Source: JBBQXY01 sp051004815
GTDB taxonomy: Bacteria > Chloroflexota > Ktedonobacteria > Ktedonobacterales > Ktedonobacteraceae
Length of the DNA: 28,523 nucleotides
Direction: 5' to 3'
NCBI GenBank assembly: GCA_051004815.1
Contig: JBPCJY010000001.1
Location: 1-28,523, forward strand
Below, piece after piece: positions 1-7,626 of this stretch. The notes beneath the pieces were generated by a model. That model was not told the DNA's origin. It made no database searches and saw nothing but the letters and a program-made list of their open reading frames with translations. Position 1 is the first letter of the stretch, and the number at the start of each line of letters is the position of its first letter. The translations under genes and the position numbers were made by a program.

Positions 1-1035
1 TGACTGACATCGCGTCTGTGTTGCGCCTGCTCTTTTCGCGGATCGGTAAACCCTACGTGGGCTCTGCAAATGCGTTTTCCTTCAACGATCCCCAGGGCAT
101 GTGTCTGGAGTGTAATGGGCTTGGCCGCAAGATCGGCATTCCCCCGGAAGTGCTGATTGATACAACAAAATCGCTGAACGAGGGAGCTGTCATCGCCCCA
201 GGACTGGCCGGCTGGGAAAGCGATCTGTATGTGCGTTCTGGCTTCTTCGACAACGACAAGAAGATAGCCGATTATACAACAGAGGAACTGGACCTGCTTC
301 TCTACAGCGAACCGCGCAAACATACGGGTCTGGCGTACAACACCTATGAGGGTCTGGTGTACAAGTTCAATCGCAAGTTCGTTGCGCGGGACATCCAGAC
401 GCTCTCGTCTCGCATACGGCAAAAGGTCGAGCCTTTTTTGAAGCTCGGCCCCTGTCCGCTCTGCAAGGGTACCCGGCTCAACCAGGCCGCCTTAAGCTGT
501 AAGGTCAAGGGTCAAGCTTCCTTGCGAAGTGTGCGACGGGAAACGCTTTAAGGATGAGGTATTGGCCTACACCTTGAATGGGAAATCCATTGCCGATGTT
601 TTGAACTTGACCGTTTACCAGGCACTACAGTTTTTTACGATCAAAGAAGTGCTGCCCAAGCTCCAGGCTCTGAGCGATGTGGGCCTTGATTACCTGACCC
701 TCGGCCAGCCCATGAGTACCCTCTCTGGCGGTGAATGCCAGCGGATTAAATTGGCCAGCGAACTCCACAAACAGGGCAGTATCTATGTTATGGATGAGCC
801 GACGACAGGGCTGCACCTCTCGGATATTGGTCACTTGCTCACCATCATGAACCGGCTGGTAGATGGCGGGAACACGGTGATTGTGATTGAGCACCATATG
901 GATGTGATTCGCAACGCCGACTGGATCATTGACATGGGCCCGGAAGGCGGCAATAAAGGTGGCACGGTGATCTTCGAAGGTACACCACGAGGCCTGCTCG
1001 GCGCGAAGCATTCGCTGACGAGTAAGTATCTGTGA
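1..1035 (+). pseudogene. UvrA-like ABC ATPase (UvrA2/DrrC type), 5'-truncated by the window and internally deleted
   Basis: This is the remains of a UvrA-family ABC protein of the short 'UvrA-like excinuclease' type, which acts in DNA damage or DNA-binding drug tolerance. Reading is open from base 3, so the gene begins before the window. The first part (frame 3, to about 510) carries the N-half zinc-finger region NAFSFNDPQGMCLECNGLG and then CPLCKGTRLNQAALSCKVKG, which belongs to the end of the first signature domain. The second part (frame 1, from about 511) begins with PCEVCDGKRF, which belongs to the C-terminal half, and continues with the ABC signature LSGGECQRIKLASEL, Walker B YVMDEPTTGLH and VIVIEHH. 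The stretch normally between these points, which includes the second Walker A, is missing; from memory of the family this is roughly 300 residues. It is therefore a deletion that also changes frame, not a simple frameshift. The 3' end (LTSKYL, TGA) is a little shorter than usual. The product cannot be a working ABC pair. Confidence 0.85.
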
Positions 1036-1565
1036 TTCCCGCTGGAATATGCTAGCTCTGGGCCCAGCTCCTAGTGCAGGTTCAAGAAACTTGTTGTGTA
1101 AAAGTGAAGAAAATATACTTGCTTCTGCTGGTGAGATGCCCGGGGTACTGGCGCTCCCCGTGAGGCACGCTTCCAAAACGAATGCTCGCCGCTGGGCTGC
1201 TTGCTCTTTGAAGTAGCGGTGGAGCGCAAGCGTTTCTTACACGAGCTTCCCCCGAGACGTGGGCGTGATGGCGGAGCGGTGGCACATCCACGCACCCAAG
1301 CCATGAACTGACCTCTCGCGATCCATTGGCGCGTCTTCGGCCCCTCCTCTGGCGAGCAGAGGAGCAAGCACACTCGCTCTACGCCATCTCCCCTGCCCGC
1401 GCACTCCAGCGATGCCAAATTTGTCATCGTACAGTCAAATGAGTCATAGAAGTTTACACTTGCCATTTCCACCTTATCCTCTTCAAAGGCAACGTTCTAC
1501 ACGCCCATTTTAGCACAATCTCTACCACTTGGGGAAATCTATCTATACAGTTCTCGTGACATTTA
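1036..1565. other. Long intergenic stretch with no recognisable gene
   Basis: About 530 bases lie between the UvrA-like remnant and the transposase remnant. Open frames of 130-180 codons exist on the minus strand at 1071-1472 and 625-1176, but they match nothing I recognise, and the second runs antisense through the UvrA-like gene. A small hairpin (CCTCTG and CAGAGG around five bases) lies near 1350-1366. The stretch may be decayed coding sequence, but that cannot be shown from the sequence alone. Confidence 0.4.
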
Positions 1566-1937
1566 TTGGATATCCCTTGTGATTATGTAGTTGATTTGTT
1601 ATCCTGTTTGAAGGCTTACTCTATCTACTGGCGCACGCTGGTCGCCTGTGTAGCTTCGATGCTGGCGTTGACAGGAGTTGTCTCAGTAAACTTGAAAGGT
1701 TTCGTAAAGTTGAACCCATCGTTCGACCCTGGGAACGCTCGCCGCGTCCAGCCACTCCGCAACAGGTGCGACGCAGTCTCGCCAAATTCTTGGCACCTTG
1801 GGAACACCTGCTCACCCGTCCGACCTCGTGGAAAATCGCTAAGGCGGGCCAAAGGGGCAACCGTACAGCGGGCGCAACGCTTCCCCGTGATCAAAAAAGT
1901 CACGTTGAAGCCAAAAAAGCCACGCCAATCTGCCTAA
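1566..1937 (+). pseudogene. C-terminal remnant of a transposase, broken by frameshifts
   Basis: Joining three frames rebuilds a coherent protein tail. Frame 2 from about 1703 gives RKVEPIVRPWERSPRPATPQ followed by QVRRSLAKFLA. Frame 1 around 1797 gives LGTPAHPS. Frame 3 from about 1824 gives RPRGKSLRRAKGATVQRAQR and then FPVIKKVTLKPKKPRQSA before a TAA. A PWE...P-QVRR...LGTPA-P-RPRGKS-GR-KG...R-PV-KK pattern is what I remember at the end of a widespread putative transposase family (NF041680-like), but I could not check this by search. The basic tail fits a DNA-binding end. The catalytic part is absent: only a weak match (WRTLVACVASM) precedes it and no start codon with ribosome site fits. It is a dead insertion-sequence fragment and may explain the disorder of the first 2 kb. 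Confidence 0.55.
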
Positions 1938-1970
1938 TGTGGGGCGGATAGTCGTCATTCGGTCTCGTTT

Positions 1971-1993
1971 CTGAACCTCGAGAAGAGGTTCAG
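1971..1993. repeat. Small perfect inverted repeat beyond the transposase remnant
   Basis: CTGAACCTC and GAGGTTCAG form a 9-bp stem around the 5-base loop GAGAA, 34 bases after the stop of the transposase remnant. No run of T follows, so it is a poor intrinsic terminator. It could be the subterminal hairpin of the former insertion element; this is an inference. Confidence 0.4.
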
Positions 1994-2100
1994 CTATCTG
2001 ATCATAGTCTACACGTCAATAAGGTAGATGCATGACAACAAGGGATATTTCAAGCAAAATACGCACAAAAACATGAGATAGAGCAAAAGAGGAAGAGCAC

Positions 2101-2819
2101 ATGCCAACCGTAAGAGTCAACGATATCACGATGTATTATGAGATCCATGGCCAGGGCGAGCCGGTGGTCCTGATCGCTGGGCTGAACAGCGACATACCCT
2201 GTATCGGGGAATTATTCCCCGACTCGCGGAAAGCTATCAGGTCGTCGCGTTCGATAACCGTGGCGTGGGACAGACCGACAAGCCGGATATCCCCTACTCC
2301 ATCGAAATGATGGCTGACGACACTGCCGGATTGCTGCATGCGCTGGGCATCACACAAGCGCATCTTCTCGGCACATCCATGGGAGGGCGCATTGCCGCGG
2401 CCCTCGCACTCCAACATCCCCAGCAGGTCAAAAGCCTGATCCTCGTTTCGACGATCGTGAAGAGCCTGAAAGGGACTCCGATGACCTGGTCGCGTCTCCA
2501 GGTCAATCTCATGCTGAAAATACCTCTGATTAGAGGTCCGCATCCGTATTATGCCGCCGTCCGCCAGCTCGAGGCAACACGAGCCTATGACGGTATGGAC
2601 AGGCTCAACGAGATACATGTGCCAACGCTCACCCTGCACGGGAAGAAAGACAAAATCGCTCCCTATCATCTGGCCCAAGCAATGCATAGTGGGATAAAGG
2701 ACTCAAAAATGCTCACCTTTCAGGGCGGTCATTTATTTTTCATTATGAGACCACAGCAATTTATTGAGGCAATAGCAGATTTTTTGGAATCCGTCCAAAC
2801 TTCATGTGAACAGAAGTAA
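2101..2819 (+). pseudogene. Alpha/beta hydrolase, disrupted by one frameshift
   Basis: An alpha/beta-hydrolase-fold enzyme of about 239 residues in two frames. The start ATG at 2101 has a good ribosome site (GAGGAAGAG). Frame 1 encodes the first strands (MPTVRVNDITMYYEIHGQGE, then PVVLIAGLN). Near 2210-2220 the reading must move to frame 3, which gives LAESYQVVAFDNRGVGQTDK, the usual oxyanion-side and NRG-G-S/T-D region. The rest is intact: nucleophile elbow GTSMGG, acid in HGKKDKIAPY and catalytic histidine in GGHLFFI. The lid region is short for the family. The substrate cannot be told; such proteins include esterases, lactonases and haloperoxidase-like enzymes. The shift corresponds to one missing base, so a sequencing or assembly error is a real alternative to a pseudogene. 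Confidence 0.8.
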
Positions 2820-2867
2820 ACCAGTATAAAACGCAGCTGCAAAGCTGGTCAGCAATAACAGTTCTGC

Positions 2868-2896
2868 TTGCATACTTTTCATCCACGACATACTAT
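2868..2896 (+). promoter_or_regulatory. Candidate sigma-70-type promoter for the M50 protease gene
   Basis: TTGCAT (2868-2873) and TACTAT (2891-2896) are separated by 17 bases, each matching four of six consensus positions. The predicted start of transcription is about 50 bases before the ATG at 2953. This is an inference from sequence pattern only. Confidence 0.4.
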
Positions 2897-2952
2897 TCCT
2901 GTGTCTAATCAATTTGGGTAATAGTCAATTTGTTGGTGAAAGGAGCATTCAT

Positions 2953-4080
2953 ATGCCAGGCTCATTACGCATCGGCAGAATTGCCGGTATCGACATTTAT
3001 ATCAATGTTAGCTGGATTATTATCCTGGTGTTTCTTACATGGTCGCTGGCGACCGGCTGGTTTCCGCTCCTGTACAAAGGGTGGTCGCCTGGCATATATT
3101 GGCTTGTTAGTTTTATCGCGGCCATTCTGCTGTTCGTTTCCGTACTTCTGCACGAGTTGGCTCATTCAGTGGTTGCGCGTGCGCGTGGCCTATCGGTACA
3201 TAGCATTACCCTCTTCATCTTCGGTGGTGTTTCTAACATCGAGCAGGAACCAACCAGTCCCGGCGTAGAATTTCAAATGGCCTTCGTTGGCCCCATTGTG
3301 AGCTTGTTGATTGGCATCATCGCCTACTTGCTTCAATTAGCCATTCGCAACGGCTCACCACTCGAAGGCATACTCGGCTATCTCGCCATCTCTAACATCC
3401 TGTTAGGCATCTTCAACCTGATTCCTGGTTTCCCCTTGGATGGCGGACGCGTGTTACGCTCTATCATCTGGAAAGCCACTGGTAGCCTACGCAAAGCCAC
3501 GCGCATCACCACCATTATCGGTCAGGTGATTGCTTATCTCTTCATCTTCTGGGGTATCTGGCAGTTTTTTACAGGCAACATTTTAGACGGCGTCTGGATT
3601 GGCTTTATTGGTTGGTTCCTCCTCAATGCAGCCCAATCCGCGAACTCACAGGTAGCGTTACAATCGATGTTTAAGGGCGTGACAGTTGGCAGAGTAATGA
3701 ATGCAGCACCAATTACAGTTCCCGCGAACATTTCTCTGCAAAGGCTCATTGACGAATTCTTTTTGCCGCAAGGGCTGCGTTCAGCCATGGTAATGCAAGG
3801 CGACCTGTTAGCTGGCTTGATTACCCTCGGCGATATTCGTCATGTGCCGCGTGAGGAATGGACGCAGACACCCGTCGGCCATGTAATGATACCGCTAGAG
3901 AAATTACATGTCGTCTCACCAGAACAAAACCTCAACGACGTGCTTCCCTTAATGGCTGGTCGCGATGTCAATCAGCTACCCGTGGTGCAAAATGGTCGCC
4001 TGGTCGGCATTCTGAGTCGAGATGCGATTATGCGCTATCTCGAAGTGAGGCGCAGCCTCAACTTAGATAAAGCCGCCTAA
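2953..4080 (+). CDS. M50 (site-2 protease) family intramembrane metalloprotease with CBS domain pair
   Basis: A 375-residue membrane zinc protease of the site-2 protease family, which cuts substrates inside the membrane, often anti-sigma factors or other regulators. The ATG at 2953 is chosen because AAAGGAG lies at the right distance; an upstream in-frame GTG at 2914 has no such site. Hydrophobic segments cover about residues 15-40, 47-66, 105-130, 145-158 and 190-225. The zinc site HELAH is at residues 67-71 (H67, E68, H71), and the third-ligand motif NLIPGFPLDGGR lies near 155-166 with D163. Residues about 245-365 form two CBS repeats (GVTVGRVM..., VGHVMIPLEKL...), which usually bind adenosyl nucleotides and may sense energy state. 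No anti-sigma factor lies next to it, so the substrate is unknown. The following gene converges on it. Confidence 0.93.
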   Translation: MPGSLRIGRIAGIDIYINVSWIIILVFLTWSLATGWFPLLYKGWSPGIYWLVSFIAAILLFVSVLLHELAHSVVARARGLSVHSITLFIFGGVSNIEQEPTSPGVEFQMAFVGPIVSLLIGIIAYLLQLAIRNGSPLEGILGYLAISNILLGIFNLIPGFPLDGGRVLRSIIWKATGSLRKATRITTIIGQVIAYLFIFWGIWQFFTGNILDGVWIGFIGWFLLNAAQSANSQVALQSMFKGVTVGRVMNAAPITVPANISLQRLIDEFFLPQGLRSAMVMQGDLLAGLITLGDIRHVPREEWTQTPVGHVMIPLEKLHVVSPEQNLNDVLPLMAGRDVNQLPVVQNGRLVGILSRDAIMRYLEVRRSLNLDKAA

Positions 4081-4141
4081 AAACACACAATGTGCATTAT
4101 CGCGCCCCGTAGACATGAAGGTAAGCGATGTGGGGTGGTTT

Positions 4142-4169
4142 CCAGGGCGATCCCTTGCGGTCGCCCTGG
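4142..4169 (+). repeat. Intergenic REP-like palindrome, copy 1
   Basis: A 28-base element: CCAGGGCGA, a 10-base core TCCCTTGCGG, and TCGCCCTGG. The 9-base arms are perfect inverted repeats. It lies between the convergent protease and membrane-protein genes, where its hairpin could help stop transcription from both sides. Related copies lie at 5340, 24853, 28264 and 28347. Confidence 0.85.
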
Positions 4170-4194
4170 CAATCTCTCTCGCGCTAACAGAGTC

Positions 4195-5229
4195 CTATAA
4201 CGAAACTGTATATTCGGTTCCACCGCTCCCATACTGCACCAGGAAGTCAATGGTAAATGATTTGATGCCTGCTGGCCCTGTAAAGACCACGCGACCACCA
4301 ACCGACTTCGCGCCTGCATTAAAGGTGTAAGGCAGCGTGTTATCCATGGGTGGATGGATCGGCCCTCCATTAAAACTGAGTCGTATGTAGTCGTAGCCAA
4401 AGCCCGGTGCGACTGCTATTGCATTCGGATTACTGACACGAAAGTTTAACACGTAAAACTGTTGTCCAGCTTTTGTCTGCGCTCCTTGATACGAATCGCG
4501 AATATCCACACTTGCGAGGTGATACGTGAGCAAATGAGGATTGTTATAGGGAAAGTAATAGTTGAAATCGAGGTTCTGTGCCGAGGTGCGATCCGTATAG
4601 CCGGTCGGATTGAACTTACCTGTAAATGGTATCGTCACCATGTACTCCCCAAGCTGAGTAGAGCCTAGTTGGAGTTTCAACGTGGCGAGTTGCAATCCCG
4701 CGGGCGCGGAAAAATCTATCCACCCTGTTTCACTTTTTCCAGGTTTTGGCCCCACGGACAAGGATACATTCGTAGGCTTCAACGCACTAACATGTGGAGC
4801 GAGTAGACGCGCAACATCATAATACACGACACTGATTTGGGCAGAGGATTTATTGGCAACGTTCATATTCACTCGCACTACCGCAGCCCCAGGATGAATG
4901 CCATCGTCAGCAAACGAGGTTGCATATTGAATATTTACAACTGTATACTCCAGACCAGTATAATCTGCCGTTCTTTGCACATTGAATGTCTGACTTGCTA
5001 TAGGAGTGGAAGTTGGATTAGTAGGAATTTTGATATTTTTGAGCCAACCCCAGGCGGCATAGCTAACACTACTGAGTATAATAACACCCACTATCAGTAA
5101 AACACTAAACAAGAGCCATTGTTGGCGTGCCGGACTTTTGCTTGTTTGCAAGCTTGTGGCGACAGGTGCTGGTGGCTTCTCTCTATAATGTGGTGCTAAA
5201 ATTGGCATAGATGGTGGTTTTTTTACCAT
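4195..5229 (-). CDS. Membrane-anchored protein with two tandem extracellular beta-sandwich (DUF4352-like) domains
   Basis: A 344-residue protein of unknown function. I chose the ATG at 5229 because AAAGGAG lies upstream, although the spacing (12 bases) is long; the in-frame ATG at 5268 has no ribosome site. The first 35 residues are basic and proline-rich. One membrane helix follows (WLLFSVLLIVGVIILSSVSY), then a short linker rich in P, T and S. The outer part holds two similar domains of about 115-130 residues. Each has a 'VxVNxxVxN' or 'LNFRVSNPN' strand and ends in a matching pattern (FSAPAGLQLATLKLQLGST; FTGPAGIKSFTIDFLVQYG). This arrangement is typical of DUF4352/immunoprotective-like sandwiches. 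The topology is N-terminus inside, domains outside. It converges on the M50 protease and could be a substrate or sensor, but nothing shows this directly. Confidence 0.8.
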   Translation of the reverse strand: MVKKPPSMPILAPHYREKPPAPVATSLQTSKSPARQQWLLFSVLLIVGVIILSSVSYAAWGWLKNIKIPTNPTSTPIASQTFNVQRTADYTGLEYTVVNIQYATSFADDGIHPGAAVVRVNMNVANKSSAQISVVYYDVARLLAPHVSALKPTNVSLSVGPKPGKSETGWIDFSAPAGLQLATLKLQLGSTQLGEYMVTIPFTGKFNPTGYTDRTSAQNLDFNYYFPYNNPHLLTYHLASVDIRDSYQGAQTKAGQQFYVLNFRVSNPNAIAVAPGFGYDYIRLSFNGGPIHPPMDNTLPYTFNAGAKSVGGRVVFTGPAGIKSFTIDFLVQYGSGGTEYTVSL

Positions 5230-5339
5230 AAAAAACAACGTCTCCTTTCGAGAGCAGGTTCCCTCCATCTCTATTGTAACAAGTTTTCTTGCATCTTCAT
5301 AGTTGTACCATCAACAATCTCAGGGTCTGTGAATGATTG

Positions 5340-5367
5340 CCGGGGCGACCCCTTGCGGTCGCCCTGG
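5340..5367 (+). repeat. Intergenic REP-like palindrome, copy 2
   Basis: CCGGGGCGA, core CCCCTTGCGG, TCGCCCTGG: the same 28-base element as at 4142, with changes in the left arm (CCGG instead of CCAG) and the first core base. The repeat lies in the divergent intergenic region between the membrane protein and sucC, upstream of the sucC promoter. Confidence 0.8.
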
Positions 5368-5413
5368 TTGGCTCTTTGCGCCTTTGAAAACAGAGGGATT
5401 CTTGAGGACATTC

Positions 5414-5475
5414 TTCGTGTTCTTGACACCCTCATGAGGGCGTGTTAGCATGAATTCAGTTAGCTAAAACACGAA
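5414..5475 (+). promoter_or_regulatory. sucCD promoter with palindrome in the spacer
   Basis: TTGACA (5423-5428), 17-base spacer, TAGCAT (5446-5451). The -35 box is a full consensus match. The spacer contains the perfect 12-base palindrome CCCTCATGAGGG (5429-5440). Outside the promoter, TTCGTGTT (5414-5421) and AACACGAA (5468-5475) form an 8-base inverted repeat that brackets both boxes. A repressor or activator binding here would act directly on polymerase; which regulator is unknown. Confidence 0.55.
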
Positions 5476-5547
5476 AGCAACTCTTATTTCCCGCCGTCAT
5501 GGCGTAAAGTATGCTGCTAAATTATGCTACTAAGGAGCGGTATTTTT

Positions 5548-6678
5548 GTGAAAATCCATGAATATCAGGCCAAAGATATTCTGGCACGCTATGGCGTCCC
5601 AATACAACCGGGACGTGTAGCCCATACGCCAGAAGAGGCCGAAGCAATTGCCCGCGATCTCCGTGGGCCAGTCGTCATCAAAGCTCAGGTTTACGTTGGT
5701 GGACGTGGTAAAGCCGGTGGTATCCAGTTCGGCGATACGCCGGAAGAGGCCCGTGCCGCCGCCGCAAAAGTACTGGGCATGGACATCAAAGGATTGACAG
5801 TCGAAAAAGTTCTGGTAGTCTCCAAGATTGACATTCAGGAAGAGTACTATCTCGGTATCATCCTCGACCGCAAATCACAAGCCCCGGTGGTCATGGTCTC
5901 GAAAGAAGGCGGCATTGATATCGAAGAAGTCGCCGAGAAAACCCCTGAGAAGATCATTAGGCAGCCCATCGATATGCATTGGGGCCTGCGCCCCTTCGAG
6001 GCACGCGACATCCTGGCACGCGCAGGACTACCCCACAAAGTCATCGGCAAAGGCGGAGCTATCCTCGCCGCCCTGGCCAAAGCCTTCATTGAGAGCGATG
6101 CCAGCTTGGCTGAAATCAATCCTCTCGTCCTCACCAAAGATGGGCAAGTCCAGGCCGCCGACGCCAAGATACTGATCGACGACAACGGCTTGTTCCGCCA
6201 AAAAGAGTATGCCACCTGGGCCGAGTCCGAGGAATCCAACCCGCTTGAATACGAGGCCAGGCAGGCCAGCTTGACCTATGTCAAACTTGATGGCAACGTC
6301 GGTATTATTGGCAATGGTGCAGGACTGGTCATGACTACGCTGGATATGGTCGCTCGTGTGGGCGGCAAACCCGCCAACTTCCTTGATATTGGTGGTGGTG
6401 CCAAGGCCGAAGTGATGTATAAAGCACTGACCTTTGTAGCTCGTGACCCGCAGGTTAAGGGTATCCTCGTCAACATCTTTGGTGGTATTACTCGTGGCGA
6501 AGAGGTCGCTAAGGGCGTCATTATGGCCCAGGCCGAGCTGCCCAAAGGCATGCCCATTGTTGTACGCCTGTCAGGTACGGGGGCCGAAGAGGGCAAAGCT
6601 CTGTTGAAAGATGCCGGACTCGATTGGGGTAAAGATATGCGCGACGCGGCTCAGAAAATTGTCGCCGCGATTGGATAA
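5548..6678 (+). CDS. sucC: Succinyl-CoA ligase (ADP-forming), beta subunit
   Basis: The beta subunit of succinyl-CoA synthetase, which makes ATP (or GTP) from succinyl-CoA in the TCA cycle, in a complex with SucD. The start is GTG at 5548: AAGGAG lies 10 bases upstream and the protein then begins KIHEYQAKDILARYGVP, the usual SucC start. The upstream in-frame ATG at 5524 would place the ribosome site inside the gene. Length is 376 residues, close to the family norm of about 385-400. Visible parts are the N-terminal ATP-grasp domain with the nucleotide loop KAQVYVGGRGKAGG, the metal-site region EINPLV, and the C-terminal CoA-ligase domain with DGNVGIIGNGAGLVM, FLDIGGGA and NIFGGITRGEEVAKG. The ATP/GTP preference cannot be decided by eye. 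sucD follows after 12 bases. Confidence 0.97.
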   Translation: MKIHEYQAKDILARYGVPIQPGRVAHTPEEAEAIARDLRGPVVIKAQVYVGGRGKAGGIQFGDTPEEARAAAAKVLGMDIKGLTVEKVLVVSKIDIQEEYYLGIILDRKSQAPVVMVSKEGGIDIEEVAEKTPEKIIRQPIDMHWGLRPFEARDILARAGLPHKVIGKGGAILAALAKAFIESDASLAEINPLVLTKDGQVQAADAKILIDDNGLFRQKEYATWAESEESNPLEYEARQASLTYVKLDGNVGIIGNGAGLVMTTLDMVARVGGKPANFLDIGGGAKAEVMYKALTFVARDPQVKGILVNIFGGITRGEEVAKGVIMAQAELPKGMPIVVRLSGTGAEEGKALLKDAGLDWGKDMRDAAQKIVAAIG

Positions 6679-6690
6679 AAGGAAACGCTG

Positions 6691-7563
6691 ATGAGTATTT
6701 TGTTAGATAATAAGACACGCGTGATCGTGCAGGGTATTACCGGTCGCGAAGGGCAATATCATACACGCAACATGAAAGCCGCTGGCACTAACATCGTCGG
6801 CGGTATGACCCCCGGTAAAGGCGGTAGCACGGTAGAAGGTGTACCGGTTTTTGACACGGTGGCAGAGGCTGTTGCCGCCACTGATGCCGAGGCAAGCTGT
6901 ATCTTTGTACCACCTCCCGGTGCCGCCGATGCGATTATGGAAGCCGCCGCGGCTGGTATCAAGCTGATCGTTTGTATTACCGAAGGCATTCCCGTCATTG
7001 ATATGACACGCGCCATGCCGGTGGTCCATGAGCACGGCGCACTCTTGATCGGTCCTAACTGCCCCGGCATGTGTACGCCAGGACAGGGTAAGATCGGCAT
7101 CATACCCTACCAGATTTTCACTCCTGGCCCCGTGGGCTTTATCTCGCGCTCTGGCACGCTCACCTACGAGGTTGTCGCACTGCTCACCGAGGCTGGTCTT
7201 GGTCAATCTACCTGTATTGGTATTGGTGGCGACCCCATCATCGGCTCAACCTTCGCGGACTACCTTAAACTGTTTGAGGCCGATCCAGGCACCAAAGCAG
7301 TCGTTATGTGCGGCGAAATTGGTGGCAGCGACGAAGAAGATGCCGCAGAGTTTATCAAGACGATGAGCAAGCCAGTCGTAGCCTTTGTTTCCGGGCGCAC
7401 CGCTCCGGCAGGAAAACGCATGGGCCATGCGGGAGCCATCATCTCTGGCAATACCGGCACCGCCCAGGGCAAGGTCGCGGCACTACAGGCAGCCAACGTG
7501 CCTGTCGCCGATACCATCTTCGACATTCCCGACATGGTAAAAAGAGCTTTGGCATCACTATAA
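6691..7563 (+). CDS. sucD: Succinyl-CoA ligase, alpha subunit
   Basis: The CoA-binding alpha subunit of succinyl-CoA synthetase, 290 residues, the usual length. ATG at 6691 follows AAAGGAAA. The Rossmann CoA-binding part starts with VIVQGITGREGQYHTRNM and has VGGMTPGKGG; GPNCPGMCTPGQGKIGIIP is the conserved cysteine/proline loop. The phosphorylated histidine of the ping-pong mechanism is H246 in GHAGAIISGNTGTAQGK, which agrees with the E. coli numbering as I recall it. It is transcribed with sucC (12-base gap). A strong hairpin begins inside its stop codon, before the deacetylase gene. Confidence 0.97.
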   Translation: MSILLDNKTRVIVQGITGREGQYHTRNMKAAGTNIVGGMTPGKGGSTVEGVPVFDTVAEAVAATDAEASCIFVPPPGAADAIMEAAAAGIKLIVCITEGIPVIDMTRAMPVVHEHGALLIGPNCPGMCTPGQGKIGIIPYQIFTPGPVGFISRSGTLTYEVVALLTEAGLGQSTCIGIGGDPIIGSTFADYLKLFEADPGTKAVVMCGEIGGSDEEDAAEFIKTMSKPVVAFVSGRTAPAGKRMGHAGAIISGNTGTAQGKVAALQAANVPVADTIFDIPDMVKRALASL

Positions 7564-7605
7564 ACAAGGTATTGCGCCCTGACCCCAGGGCGCAATACCT
7601 TGTTT
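7562..7605 (+). terminator. Perfect 20-bp hairpin overlapping the sucD stop codon
   Basis: AAACAAGGTATTGCGCCCTG (7562-7581) pairs perfectly with 7586-7605 around the four-base loop ACCC. The right arm ends in TTGTTT, followed by CCCGAC rather than a long T tract. It is very stable and probably stops or thins transcription after sucD, or protects the sucCD message 3' end. The next gene starts only 22 bases later and has no room for its own promoter, so partial read-through is likely. Confidence 0.75.
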
Positions 7606-7626
7606 CCCGACAAAAGGTACAACTAT

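Noticed and set aside
625..1176. 183-codon open frame on the minus strand
   Set aside because: Most of it runs antisense to the well-supported UvrA-like remnant, it has no ribosome site and no recognisable family.
6703..7206. 167-codon open frame on the minus strand inside sucD
   Set aside because: Shadow of the strongly conserved sucD frame; no independent support.
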